Source: Adiantum capillus-veneris (Eukaryota; Streptophyta; Polypodiopsida; Polypodiales; Pteridaceae). From it: 64,000 nucleotides of DNA. Positions 1-10,058 of this stretch are shown here, in pieces; position 1 is the first letter of the stretch; every line of letters begins with the position of its first letter. The DNA lies in contig CM043957.1 of NCBI GenBank assembly GCA_014529385.2, forward strand, positions 64,850,003-64,914,002. Reading direction: 5' to 3'. Position numbers and translations under genes: made by a program. The notes under the pieces were generated by a model, which saw only the letters and a program-made list of their open reading frames with translations, was not told the origin of the DNA and made no database searches.

Positions 1-1
1 G

Positions 2-1459
2 GACTATGTCCTAGTTTACACTCTAAAACAGCATGCTAAGAAGCTTAAAAAGCGAGGGATGGGACCTCTGGTGATTAAAGATCTATCACCAAGTGGAGCC
101 TTCAAGCTTGCTACATTAGACGGAGAAGAAATGCCCAATTGGATTAGTGGATGCAGAGTGAAAAAGTATCTTTTGCCGCTAACCCAAGACATGCTTCTCA
201 AAATACATCAAGAAAAGCTGCGTGTCCAGAAAAAGAAAAAGATTGTGGAGGAAGCGCAAGCCGAGGAGAAGGAAAGAATGGAGAAAAGAAGACTACTGCG
301 TCAGAAACAACGCAATGAAGGAGCAATACGAATAAACGCAGTCAGTATAACAGAAATGGATAATGACAAAGAAGAACCCATCATTGAATGCAAAGTAGGA
401 ACCAACCAAATCAAAGCCAGAGCACTATTGGATTCAGGAGCTCAAACTAACCTACTTTCACTTAGTTTGTATAGACAATTGACAAATGACACTACATTAC
501 AAACTGCCAAGCAAGAGTTAAAGAGTTACTATGAGAATTCAATCAAAACTGTCGGATGCACAGTTTTACATATACAGATTAACCAGTATGTGTATCCTCA
601 TATGTTTTACGTGGTTGAAGACCAAGCTACACAACATCCATTATTGCTAGGACAACCATGGCAGAAGCAATACAATGCAATGATTGACTGGAGTTCTAAA
701 TCAGTGCTTATCAAATACGAAGGTGAAAGTCAATCAGTTAAGTTCACCAAAGGAGCAGAGCCAACTCCAAAGGAAGAATCCAAGAACAAAGGTAAACAAC
801 AACCAGAGAAAAAGAAGAAGCAATGGCAACCAAAAGTTTCTATACAACTGGATTGCTCTTCGACGAGGAACTCTCAACATTGGATAAGGAAGACAAGCAA
901 TAATATAACAGCTCAACCTTGGGAAAAAACGGAGTCAAAGTTGGTATGGAGACCAAAAAAGGTTGTGCCAGAGAACACAAAGGTGGAAAACAGAGTCTTC
1001 AATACCAGACAACAGAGTGATTCCAGACAATCAAGGACAGTGAAACAGATCTGGATTCCAAAGAAGTTCATGACGGCACAAAGCTATAGCAAGCAAATTT
1101 GGATCCCAAGGATTTGTAAACAGGAACTCCCTTCAGTACAATCCACGGAAACTCCTAGGTATTTCAAGGCGAGGAAATCAACACAAAGAACAAAGCAGGT
1201 TTGGGTCGCAAAGAGTTTGTGGCAAGCACAAGCGAAGCGGAAGCAGATTTGGATTGTGAAAAAGAACAACAAGGTAAAGAAGAATCCATCTACTGATTCT
1301 ACTACCGAAGTGCCAAAACCAACCCAAAACCCGACCACCAATCCTTCAATCAAACAAAGAGCAGCTTTATTGGAAAGACTGTTGTATCATCGCTCTACAA
1401 TTGCATTGGGAACTTATGACCAAAACAACTACAATGCTTCGCCCACAGACACTTCATAG
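2..1459 (+). CDS. 3' end of Ty3/gypsy-type polyprotein: integrase C-terminus, retropepsin-like domain, Trp-repeat tail (element 1)
   Basis: The frame is open from the first bases, so this is the end of a longer ORF. The first 60 codons read like the C-terminal module of a Ty3/gypsy integrase (DYVLVYTLKQH, then GPLVIKDLSPSGAFKLATLDG and CRVKKYLLP). A charged Lys/Glu-rich linker follows. Counting from the Met at 59, residues 105-220 resemble a retropepsin: hydrophobic strand, ALLDSGAQTNLLS with the D-S-G catalytic signature at 125-127, and a late HPLLLGQPW segment like the closing I/L-L-G strand of the fold. The basic tail (250-410) carries seven Trp-centred K-rich motifs at W256, W275, W297, W332, W348, W382 and W398. 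A protease after integrase is not the normal gag-PR-RT-RH-IN order. The integrase assignment is strong, the protease-like assignment good by motif, and the tail function unknown. Confidence 0.75.
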   Translation, partial: DYVLVYTLKQHAKKLKKRGMGPLVIKDLSPSGAFKLATLDGEEMPNWISGCRVKKYLLPLTQDMLLKIHQEKLRVQKKKKIVEEAQAEEKERMEKRRLLRQKQRNEGAIRINAVSITEMDNDKEEPIIECKVGTNQIKARALLDSGAQTNLLSLSLYRQLTNDTTLQTAKQELKSYYENSIKTVGCTVLHIQINQYVYPHMFYVVEDQATQHPLLLGQPWQKQYNAMIDWSSKSVLIKYEGESQSVKFTKGAEPTPKEESKNKGKQQPEKKKKQWQPKVSIQLDCSSTRNSQHWIRKTSNNITAQPWEKTESKLVWRPKKVVPENTKVENRVFNTRQQSDSRQSRTVKQIWIPKKFMTAQSYSKQIWIPRICKQELPSVQSTETPRYFKARKSTQRTKQVWVAKSLWQAQAKRKQIWIVKKNNKVKKNPSTDSTTEVPKPTQNPTTNPSIKQRAALLERLLYHRSTIALGTYDQNNYNASPTDTS

Positions 1460-1481
1460 TCGTCCAGGAGGACTCAGACTA

Positions 1482-1493
1482 GGAGGGGGGGAG
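1482..1493 (+). promoter_or_regulatory. Internal polypurine tract identical to the 3' PPT
   Basis: GGAGGGGGGGAG lies 22 bases after the stop of the polyprotein ORF and is identical over 12 bases to the tract just before the 3' LTR (7519-7530). No LTR-like TG terminus follows this copy, so it is better read as an internal or central tract than as an element end. Confidence 0.45.
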
Positions 1494-3100
1494 GTATACA
1501 GGTATACAGGAGCTACAAAGCAGCTACAAGCGACAAAAACAAAGAAAAACAAAAATTATATTACAAGGGCAGTGTCTTACATGATTTTGCAATTTTTATG
1601 TTTGATTGCGGATATTGATAATATTTATGCCCTTATATACCTTGTTTTGCAACAAGAAGAGATCAAATGATGAATTTGGGTCTCTAGACGTGTAAATATC
1701 ACTAAATAAGAGTGTTTTTGGAGCTAAAAAGTGGAAAAAAGTGGTAATCCAAGTCCAGAAATCACAAATAAGTGTATATTCATATACACAGGGTTACCAG
1801 CTATTTATTGTGTATGTTTGGAATTTTTTGGCTTCAATTTGCTATTTTCCTTTATTTTTTATGATTTTCTTAATAAAAGTAAAAGAAAAATAAAAAAGCA
1901 GGTGAAATGAGATCGGAAAAAAGAAAAGAATAGACGGTGATGGTCCTAATGACAAGGGCAACCCATGGTAAAAATTGGGTACAATTCTGAAAAAGTTGCG
2001 GAAAGTCCGAAACGGCAGAATTTTGGCAAGTGGACAGAATTCTAAGAAACAGGTCAAACGGAGTCCAAATTGAGAAATTTCAAATCCTAAAGTGCATTTC
2101 ACGACGAGATAGGAGCACATGTCAAATTTGGTAACAAGTGATCCAGGAAGTCCAAGTTAAGTATTTTTCACTTCACTTTCAAGCTCATTTCCACTATTAC
2201 CTTCTTGGAGAGAGCAAAGAGCACACAGGAGCATCCAACCTTCTACAGCCTTCTACGACTGCTACGAGAGCTCAGAGGACACCAGACATGAGAGGTAGAC
2301 TCGTTGCCATAAGCTTTTGATGCTTATCATTAACTTTTGTCGCGAAAACTGACCAAAACCAAGAAACAAGAGCAGACGGGGAATGCGGTAGAATGCTAGG
2401 TAGTGGCACAACCGCCTAACCAAACCTTGCAAGAACTTATAGGTGGGTTACCCTAGTATAGAAGATGGGTTTCTAACACTCAAAGCTCGAGAAAGAACGA
2501 CTGGAAAAACCCTAGGTCAACAGAGCCTGCAAGAGGCAAACAGGAAAAAGTTGTCGAAACAACACGAAACTTCACAGGAAGTTCAACCACATCAAGGACA
2601 ATGCAACCATAGAATATCTCCAAGTTTGAATCACAAAAAGTAGGTCAGAACAACCGATTTGGCTGCGGACACACAAAGCGTCATTTTGGCATAACGGCTG
2701 AAATTGACGACCGAATGAAATGAAACTTCACAAGCAGCTTCAAGTAACTATCGATGACTTATGTTTGCAAGCAAAACCCAAAAGAAAGCTGATTCACTTA
2801 CCGATGGTGAAAAAGACGCTTTCGGGCAACCAAAGGGAGAAAGATGGAGAACGGGGAGCCAAAGTCAAGTTCAACCAAATAGATGGCTTCACAACATATC
2901 CAATGAGCTGGAAATGCAACTCTCGAGAAGAAAAGTTGAAGAAATTCAACTCCAAGGCAAAAAGACGACTTCGGAGACTGAAATGCCTATAAGGGGGCTT
3001 TTTAGCTAAACTGATGACTTTTTAAGTTGAAAACTAGTTAGCAGGGCTTAGGGCACTAGCACAAAGCATTCTTTGCACAAAAGACCAACATTTCAAGAAA

Positions 3101-4064
3101 AGACATCATACGCGTATGATGTCTCACAGCATGAATTTCACATCCATTTCAACATTTGAGTGCATAGCCTCATTCCACATGTTAATCACATCCTATGAAC
3201 CAAGTATCATGAGAATTGGAGTTAGAAAAACCAAGGAAAACCAAAAAGACGCAAAGTAGGCCATAAAATTGATTTTTGGTCCTAATTTTGTCAAAATAAC
3301 TCCAAACTCATTGAAACTTTGTAGGATTGTTGTTAAACACATCTACAAGCTATCTGGAACCAAAAAGCACCATTTTGACACAAAAGACATCATACGCGTA
3401 TGATGTCTATTTGCACTTACAGAGCCAAAACTGCTCATTTGTCATCATACATCCATTATATATATCTAATACATGCTACATATGAAATTTGGAACCATTT
3501 GGTCAAGAGGATCACCCCATTAGCCCAATTGAGGGAAAATCCTTCACCTAAAGCCTATTTTTGGCCCAAATCCAACATACTCAAGTCCAAACCAAGATTT
3601 GAGTAGAGACAATCCTTCACTAGTACATGGGGAGTCCACAGAACCAATCCCATGCAAAATCATAAATCAATTTATCCAAACTTCATAAATCCACTAAATA
3701 AGCCTATCTAAAGCCAAATCCAAGCTTATAGAGAAATTTGGTCCAAAAATACACTAAAAGACATCATACGCGTATGATGTCTCACTATGTGATTTTGGCA
3801 CCTCAGGGCTTCACCCACCAAACAGAAGTGATCTACATGCCATTTGAAAGTGAACCACCAAGTTTTATCCAATTTGGATCATAAAATCCAATTCCCTTTC
3901 AAAATTTTGCCAAGAGCCGGAACTGGACTAAATTGGCCAAAACTTGACCAAATGGGATCCAAACTCAAATCCAAGCATATGATAATCATGTATACACTAT
4001 CAGCTATAAGCACAACCAATATGAAGTCATTTTGACACAAAAGACATCATACGCGTATGATGTC
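3101..4064 (+). repeat. Array of four identical 22-24 bp perfect palindromes
   Basis: Four copies of a perfect palindrome with half-site GACATCATACG followed directly by its complement lie at 3102-3123, 3386-3407, 3760-3781 and 4043-4064. The first three extend to 24 bp with flanking A/T. Starts are 284, 374 and 283 bp apart. Copies 2 and 4 share the extra upstream context TTTTGACACAAAA. The sequences between copies are diverged, so the palindromes are better conserved than their surroundings. Confidence 0.9.
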
Positions 4065-4206
4065 GCATATTTCTTCACCTACCTTGCATCCTTAGGCCCT
4101 GAATAGCTCATGTTTCAATTTTCAAGTCATTTGGATAGTTAAAAGCTTCACTTCGGCTTTCAGTACTAAAAGGACGCTAACTTCTGAAATTGGAGTTACA
4201 GGATCC

Positions 4207-6711
4207 ATGGATTCCACCAAGTCATCGGCAACGAAGAGAAAAAGACCGACAATCAAAGATGCTATTGCAGAAGCGAAACCCTTTGACATTCCAGTAGAAA
4301 CCCTCAAGCCAACCAAAACTTGGGTGGAGGAAGCAGTATTGGAGAAAGAGGGAATAAAGATCTACCAGGGGACTTTCAGAGATCCTCAAGGGCAAGCGGT
4401 GGATGTACCGATGATCCCACAAGAATTGGTAGATTATAGCAGGTCAGAAGACATCAGCAGGTACCTGGAAAGGGCAGACTTGCACAGTTTCTTCACCTCG
4501 AGACCATCAGGTGTGGATACAAGAAGAGTGTACGAGTTGGCAACATCCATTCAGAAGGATGGAAAAGCCACATTGACAGCCATGGATGGAGAGAAGGTAG
4601 AAGTACGGATCACTCCACAGCTAATTGCAGACGCATTGAAACTGCACAACAAAGGGAGCTCGGTCAGGGAAAGAAGAGAGGCCATAGAGGTCTATGGGCC
4701 CAAGAAACAGAATGCGACCTATGGAGATATGGCGGACCCAAGAGCGGAAACCCTTTGCCGACTGTACAACCAATTTCTTCATGTTTGCAGTAAAAGACCG
4801 CAAAAGTATACGACACCACCCCATGCCATTGCGACCACCATCACATGGGCATTAAAGAGCAATATGCCAAAAGAGGTGAATTACGCTCAACACATCCACG
4901 AGCAAGTAATTGCCATGCACAACGAGAAGCCAAAATACATAGGAGGAGCGGAAATTCAGACAAGAATAGCTTATGAAGCTATTGGAGCTAGAGATCAGTG
5001 GCCAAAGGCTCCCTCCCAGAATGAGTGGCTTAGAGAAGCCGACGAGGAGGAAGAACAGCCCGAAGTACCCAAGAGGGCATCCACAAGAGCACGCCGGAAG
5101 CTAGAAGTAGTTTCAGAACCTGAAGAGGATGTGGACGAGCCACTTAAGAAGAAAGTAAAGAAGAAGGTTGCTCCCAAGCAAACCAAAAGTCAGAAAGCGG
5201 CAAGGATGGAAAGATTAGTGGAGCAGTTTAGAGCGGAAAGAGCTCTAAAGGGTGACTTTGAAGAAAAGTGGGTGCCAGACCCCACTAAAGTCGGAACTAG
5301 CTCGGCCAGGCCACATATTGATCAATACGATCAATATATTAAAGCTTATGAGGAGTCAGAGGCTATTTTGGAGCAGCAACCTGTCGAGCCATACACTGAA
5401 GAGGAGGTACAACAATTAAAAGCTGAGCTGAAAAAAGACGACAAGGGGAAAAGGAAAGTAGATGAGTCTACTAAGCCTCAAGAGAAAGATGGGCAAGCCA
5501 ACAAGGGGAAAGCCAAGGAAGCTGAGGACAAACATCCCTCTATGACTGATGTACCAAGCCCGAAGAAAACGGAAAAAATTGTGGAAGAGACCACAGTAGA
5601 GGTGGACACAGATGTTTTGGAAAAGCCAGAAGCCGAGACCAAAGAAAAGAAGATAGATCCAGTTCAACAAAAGAGAAATGATTACGAGAATCTGGTAGAG
5701 ATAGGATACACCGAAGAAGAGGCCCTTGAGGCAGTTTATGGGATCACCCTACAAAAACAAGATGAACGGAGAGGGACGGAGAAAAAGACAAAGAGTAAAA
5801 AAGAAAGTGAAGAGAAACTGGACGAACCGAAAGTACTAGAAGAGCCAAAGCCAGTGGAGGTGGTGGCAGAAAGAGCTTTAGAGTTGATAGATGATGATGA
5901 AAAAGACATGCACATGGTGCATGAACTGCTCAGCAAGATAAAAGAAAGGTCCAAGGCAAAGGAAGTAGAGATTGAGACAGCCAAACAAAGGGAAGCAGAG
6001 TTGCAGAGAAATTTAGAGAATGCTATGACTGAATCTGAAAGTCATAAAGCATCACTCTATGACGCGGAAAACGAGAGAGACGGCTTGGTACTCCAACTAG
6101 CCGAGGCTTCAAGAGAAGTAACAAGTGCACAGGAAGCAAGGGAGCGGATAGAGGATGAGTTGGAGGCGGCTAAGGATGAGCTCATTGAGCTAAGGAAAAG
6201 AGTCGAGCTCCAAGAAAGAACAATCACTAGACTCAGGTCTACCCCTAGAGCTAGCATAGCAGGAACCGAACAAGAGGGAGCTATCGTACCAGTTTTGGAA
6301 GACCAGGTCCGTAGCTTACAAAGAGAGCTAAGATTAGAGCAAGTGCAAAGGTTGCACATTGCGGAGGGATCATTGGCCGCAGAGGAGAGGCTCACATTAG
6401 AAAATCAAACACTACGGACAGAGAATGAGGCCCTCCGCAAACAGCTCCAAGATCTACAAGAGCAACAAAGAAGAGAGACAGAGACACCACAAGAAGAATC
6501 AGGTAGAGCAGCCATAGAGCTACCAGAAACTGGAGAGGCAACCACAATTGAAGATCCAGCCCCAGCTCAAGAGGTGGCCTCGGCTTCAAGAATCTCTAAA
6601 GAAGAAGAACAAAGGCTCCATGACCAAATAGAAAAGTCAGCAGAGGAGAGTGCCAAGGCGGAAATGGAATGGGAGAGGAGACTCAAATCTCCATTAGACT
6701 TCAGGGACTAG
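4207..6711 (+). CDS. Second ORF of element 1: putative plant-transposon domain plus acidic/coiled-coil region
   Basis: An 834-codon ORF between the pol end and the 3' LTR. Residues about 60-260 form a globular-looking region (SFFTSRPSGVDTRRVYELAT, then a segment ending in KVEVRITPQLIADALKLH). Its layout recalls the putative plant transposon protein domain found in Athila/Tat-type 3' ORFs; that match is by eye only. Residues 270-560 are highly charged low complexity with repeated Glu/Lys blocks. Residues 560-830 show heptad-like Glu/Lys/Leu/Gln runs typical of a long coiled coil. I see no zinc knuckle and no catalytic motif. The start is the first Met after an upstream stop. The ORF ends in TAG at 6709, but coding sense continues in another frame. 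Function unknown; a structural or host-interaction protein is inference. Confidence 0.6.
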   Translation: MDSTKSSATKRKRPTIKDAIAEAKPFDIPVETLKPTKTWVEEAVLEKEGIKIYQGTFRDPQGQAVDVPMIPQELVDYSRSEDISRYLERADLHSFFTSRPSGVDTRRVYELATSIQKDGKATLTAMDGEKVEVRITPQLIADALKLHNKGSSVRERREAIEVYGPKKQNATYGDMADPRAETLCRLYNQFLHVCSKRPQKYTTPPHAIATTITWALKSNMPKEVNYAQHIHEQVIAMHNEKPKYIGGAEIQTRIAYEAIGARDQWPKAPSQNEWLREADEEEEQPEVPKRASTRARRKLEVVSEPEEDVDEPLKKKVKKKVAPKQTKSQKAARMERLVEQFRAERALKGDFEEKWVPDPTKVGTSSARPHIDQYDQYIKAYEESEAILEQQPVEPYTEEEVQQLKAELKKDDKGKRKVDESTKPQEKDGQANKGKAKEAEDKHPSMTDVPSPKKTEKIVEETTVEVDTDVLEKPEAETKEKKIDPVQQKRNDYENLVEIGYTEEEALEAVYGITLQKQDERRGTEKKTKSKKESEEKLDEPKVLEEPKPVEVVAERALELIDDDEKDMHMVHELLSKIKERSKAKEVEIETAKQREAELQRNLENAMTESESHKASLYDAENERDGLVLQLAEASREVTSAQEARERIEDELEAAKDELIELRKRVELQERTITRLRSTPRASIAGTEQEGAIVPVLEDQVRSLQRELRLEQVQRLHIAEGSLAAEERLTLENQTLRTENEALRKQLQDLQEQQRRETETPQEESGRAAIELPETGEATTIEDPAPAQEVASASRISKEEEQRLHDQIEKSAEESAKAEMEWERRLKSPLDFRD

Positions 6712-7481
6712 ACACAAAAGTGCTCCATGAACAGTGGATGCAACCCAGCCTGCCTTTCCCTTTGATGAAATTTAAAGTGCTAAAGACGAAAAAAAGAATA
6801 GAGGAGGAGCAGTATGTTGCTCTTTACGAAGGCGACATCACAAAGGAGGAACAATCAAAGAAGATAGTAGATTCACAACCTAGATGGAGGAAAGGTTGGC
6901 TGAACAAATACCCAACCTACCTCATCTACTTGGTGGAGGCACCAAAGGAGATTTGAGAGGATGCAACCTTCTGCCCGGTGCCAAGAGTCAGAAACTGGAA
7001 AGAGAATGGCAGGATTGCAGAAAAGAAGCCAAATTGGCTTAATTATCCCAGGATGCCAGGACCAAAGGCAGGAGAGAGAATAGGTAAAGCCTACATGGTG
7101 AAAACCCTAACGGGCACCATCAAGCTCTTTACTGGCTCTCCTGACCTTTCATGTCAGATGCTCAAGAAAATCTGCAGGACTCTCTTAGCTTGCATTGAAG
7201 TATTCGTGCCAGATAAGGCCACGACCTCGAGTCTACTATCGACGGCCGACACGGTGACTGATATGATGTACGATCTTTCATTGCAGCCTTCTCCAAAAGT
7301 GTTACACCTCCTATACCAAAGGATTATGTTTTTGCCTAGCTTCCACATGCAAACATTTGAAGAAGCTTTCTACACCGGCTTTTTCACCCACGAAAGCAAA
7401 ATATTCGGCCCAACCTTGACCATCGGCAACCTACGATACGAATCACATTTGCAGATGCTCAAGACGACAGGACTTTATTGA
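6669..7481 (+). pseudogene. Frame-shifted continuation of the second ORF of element 1
   Basis: Directly overlapping the end of the 834-codon ORF, the -1 frame stays open and protein-like to 6953, meets one TGA at 6954-6956, then reads on in the same frame to TAA-free sequence ending at 7481. The second part includes KAYMVKTLTGTIKLFTGSPD and a segment with YQRIMFLPSFHMQTFEEAF, which look like ordinary protein. The simplest reading is that the original ORF was about 1090 codons and has since gained a frameshift near 6700 and a nonsense codon. I recognise no family. It ends 37 bases before the polypurine tract, consistent with the 3' end of the element. Confidence 0.5.
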
Positions 7482-7518
7482 CCAAGCATAAAATTCATGT
7501 CAGGGACGACATGAACGC

Positions 7519-7530
7519 GGAGGGGGGGAG
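7519..7530 (+). promoter_or_regulatory. 3' polypurine tract of element 1
   Basis: GGAGGGGGGGAG sits immediately upstream of the TGTTG terminus of the 3' LTR, the expected place of the plus-strand primer in reverse transcription. Confidence 0.8.
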
Positions 7531-7697
7531 TGTTGAGCCAGCAGAGGATCACACCCACATTTTTGCTCACACTCATCATTTTGTAACCATTGATTGTAAT
7601 AAATGTCTTTCCGACATTAATTTTGATTTGAGCCATTCATTAAGTAACGGGACTCAATTGAGTTTCCAGCTTGTAATCCCGAAGTAATTTCACTTGC

Positions 7698-7780
7698 TGA
7701 TCTCACCTCCAAGGCTGAGGTATATAAGCCAAAGTTAGAGATGATCTCACCTCCAAGGCTGAGGTATATAAGCCAAAGTT
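7698..7780 (+). promoter_or_regulatory. Tandemly duplicated TATA-box unit in the LTR of element 1
   Basis: A 39-bp segment (7698-7736) recurs 44 bp downstream (7742-7780). Each copy contains GAGGTATATAAGCC, with TATATAAG at 7721-7728 and 7765-7772. Position within the LTR fits the U3/R promoter. Confidence 0.7.
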
Positions 7781-7845
7781 TTTGTAACCTAAAAAAAAAG
7801 GCAGATTATTAATCAAAGTGAGTTTTTTGAGCGCCGTGACTGTGT

Positions 7846-7847
<2 letters not shown>

Positions 7848-7912
<65 letters not shown>
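7848..7912 (+). repeat. GA microsatellite in the LTR leader
   Basis: Uninterrupted AG dinucleotides for about 64 bases just downstream of the duplicated TATA unit. Confidence 0.95.
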
Positions 7913-7914
<2 letters not shown>

Positions 7915-8732
7915 TTATCTACTTGCTACGCGAACTACGGAGCCGCCATTGGAGAAGCGACACCGCAATTGTGTTAGCAACGGCGAGAGCTACGCACAGA
8001 TACCAAGAGTGTGCGCTATCGGCTTCTATGTGTGGTAAGTTCCTACGAGCTTCGGTGTGAGTTTTCTTCCAACTCGTGTGTCGGAATGGAGCGTGCAGCA
8101 TATCTATAGAACCACAACGAGTAGAGCTACATATTAGTACCATCGGGGGTCAAGTTTTGATCACCTGTATTTTTCGGCCTGTCTTCATACGCGTTTATCG
8201 CACGGAGTGGTTATAGGTTGATTTTGCAGTTCAAGTCTTTAGGGTGTTGTTCTTACCTAGTGTATAGACTTCCCCTTGAGTTTGAGATCGATTCAATGAT
8301 TCTAGATCCTGTTTCGTATAGCATTCGTTCGTAGTACGGATTTCAATCACTTGCGTATTTTAGAACTTAGATTTGATTTCCTTAGTAGTGATTGTCATTA
8401 GAAGGTCGAGTAGGTGATTTGAAACCCACCTAGTTTTTTCCATGCGCCTGCTGGTCAAGCTCCATCCTCGTCTGACAAATTCTGTTGTTGGTTGAGTTCT
8501 CGCTATTTAGCTTTCGCTAGCGGCGTAACCGCCTTAACAGAAGCCCAATGTGGTCGCCTAGGTAAGTGGGCGGGCCGCCAGGTATGTACACATATTCTTT
8601 TGTTAAAACCTAATAAGAACTCACTATGCTCTACACATTACAGGAGAGCGAGTTCACCATATCGTCGTGCTCTTCTTCTCGCACTCTCTCTCTCGCGTCG
8701 CACTTCCGCTCGTACTCCTTCATAAAGCAACA

Positions 8733-10058
8733 ATTAATCTACCTTGCAATACAACTTATCTACTGCATGAAGTAATTAATCTACTTGCAAAAAACCATTA
8801 GCCTTCTTGAAATAAGCATAACATAAACTTGTGGAAAGCATTGACTATCCCAAGCCTCCAAGACCTCAAACACCTTCGAAGGTGGAGAGAGCTAGTAGGG
8901 AGTGAGGGTACGGAAGAGGAGGAAGTAGTATTCCATAAGAGAAAGAAATAGTTCCTCACTTATCATCACTCTTTTCTCTTAGCATACATAATAGCATAGT
9001 AATGAAGATGGAGAAGATGGTAAGATTAAGCATTGAAGCATAGCTCTTGGTTGGATTTGCATTCCATAGCGAAGAGTGTTGGTGTAGGCTCTCAACTTCT
9101 CAAGGAGCTTGGAGAAGGAGATGGAGCTCTTACACCTTGCATAGCACACCATGAGAGTGTTTGTGAGTGTGTGTGGGTGAGTATACCCCCTAAGCAACCC
9201 CCTAGCTTGCTTGGGTCGACCCCCCCCCCCCCCCCCCCCCCCCCCTTGTAGCTCATGCTTGAAGCTCATTGGACCCCTCCAAGCCTAGCCAATCACAAGC
9301 AAGAGGCATTACAAGCAGTAAGGGTAGCCTTGGAACAAGTGTCCCCCTTTCCCCTTTGAGAGAGAGGACCCCTTGGGTGGCCAACCAATAGGCTTCAGGC
9401 ACACCATGAGGGCAACATGAGGAGGAGCTTGACAGGTGTCCCTTTTGCTTTCTTTGTACCATGCATGCCTTGTGTGAGTGTGTGGGTGTTCTCTCTCATC
9501 CCCCCTCATGTAGGCTCACCCCCTCCTTGTAGGGATTGAATATTTGACTTTTTGACACCTCAAGCCCCTCATGCATAGGCCCAGTTCCCACCACAAGCTT
9601 GGCCCTTAAGCACTTTAAGCTTGGGTTTGGGTTCTCACATCAAGTACAACCCTAGCATCTCAAGCATGTCAAGCACCTCAAGCATCTCAATCATCAAGCA
9701 CCTCAATCATCAAGCACCTCAAGAACCTTAGTCATCAAGCAGGACAAGCACCTCGAGCTGGGTCGGGTTCCCGTCTCAAGCTCATCCCTAGCTTACCTAA
9801 GGTCAAAGGACTTTTACACACATTATTGGAGATCTTCAATGAAGCTAACCCTAAGGTCTTATGCTCCATTGGTTAGCCTTGCTCTTTGATAGACCATCTC
9901 TCATTTGGGCCCCTTTTCTATTGGCCCCGTGTTGAGATAGATCTATAAGCACATCTCAATATCTTAACTCTTGTTCCCGTTTATTCTCCCACATTAAGTG
10001 ATCAGTTTAATTTGAGAAATCATTTGGGTTGGTTAGATATTAGTGTTTATGATAGGAT
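8733..10058 (-). mobile_element. Diverged LTR of the element-2 chromovirus family, minus strand, apparently solo
   Basis: Read on the minus strand, blocks match the element-2 LTRs at 36761-38091 and 43616-45094: the leading segment with CTAACCAACCCAAATGATT (complement near 10020-10045), the GGGGCCAA / CCAAATGAGAGATGGTCT block (near 9890-9935), the tRNA-like-spaced block with CTTGGCTATGG/GATGCAAATCCAACC (near 9035-9080), and the CTCTCCACCTTCGAAGGTG block (near 8875-8895). No pol sequence adjoins either side. The left edge abuts the LTR of element 1 and is not resolved. A poly-C run lies inside. Confidence 0.65.
9220..9245 (+). repeat. Poly-C tract, 26 bases
   Basis: Uninterrupted run of 26 C inside the minus-strand LTR. 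Confidence 0.95.

Larger units (their letters stand above)
1460..4206 (+). other. Noncoding spacer between the two ORFs of element 1
   Basis: About 2.7 kb without a convincing gene; the small ORFs here show no family features. It starts with a purine tract (1482-1493) and a short direct repeat of GGTATACA. The second half (3101-4064) holds four copies of a perfect palindrome. Long 3' regions with extra ORFs and repeats are known from Tat/Athila/Ogre-type plant Ty3/gypsy elements, so this is probably internal to element 1 rather than host DNA. Confidence 0.55.
7531..8732 (+). mobile_element. 3' LTR of element 1
   Basis: Starts TGTTGAGCC right after the polypurine tract. A matching inverted terminus, GCAACA, occurs at 8727-8732, giving TGTTG...CAACA ends and a length of about 1.2 kb. 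It contains a duplicated TATA-box segment (7698-7780), a GA microsatellite, and an AG-flanked GT-rich stretch near 8560-8634. The 5' LTR lies outside the window, so the right end rests only on the terminal motif. Confidence 0.6.

Noticed and set aside
3101-4064. CRISPR-like array from four regularly spaced palindromes
   Set aside because: Spacing of 280-375 bp, a fully palindromic repeat, and plant retroelement context exclude a CRISPR array.
8559-8634. Intron in the LTR of element 1 (GGTAAGTGGG to ATTACAGG)
   Set aside because: The donor- and acceptor-like words are present, but there is no flanking coding sequence or transcript to support splicing.
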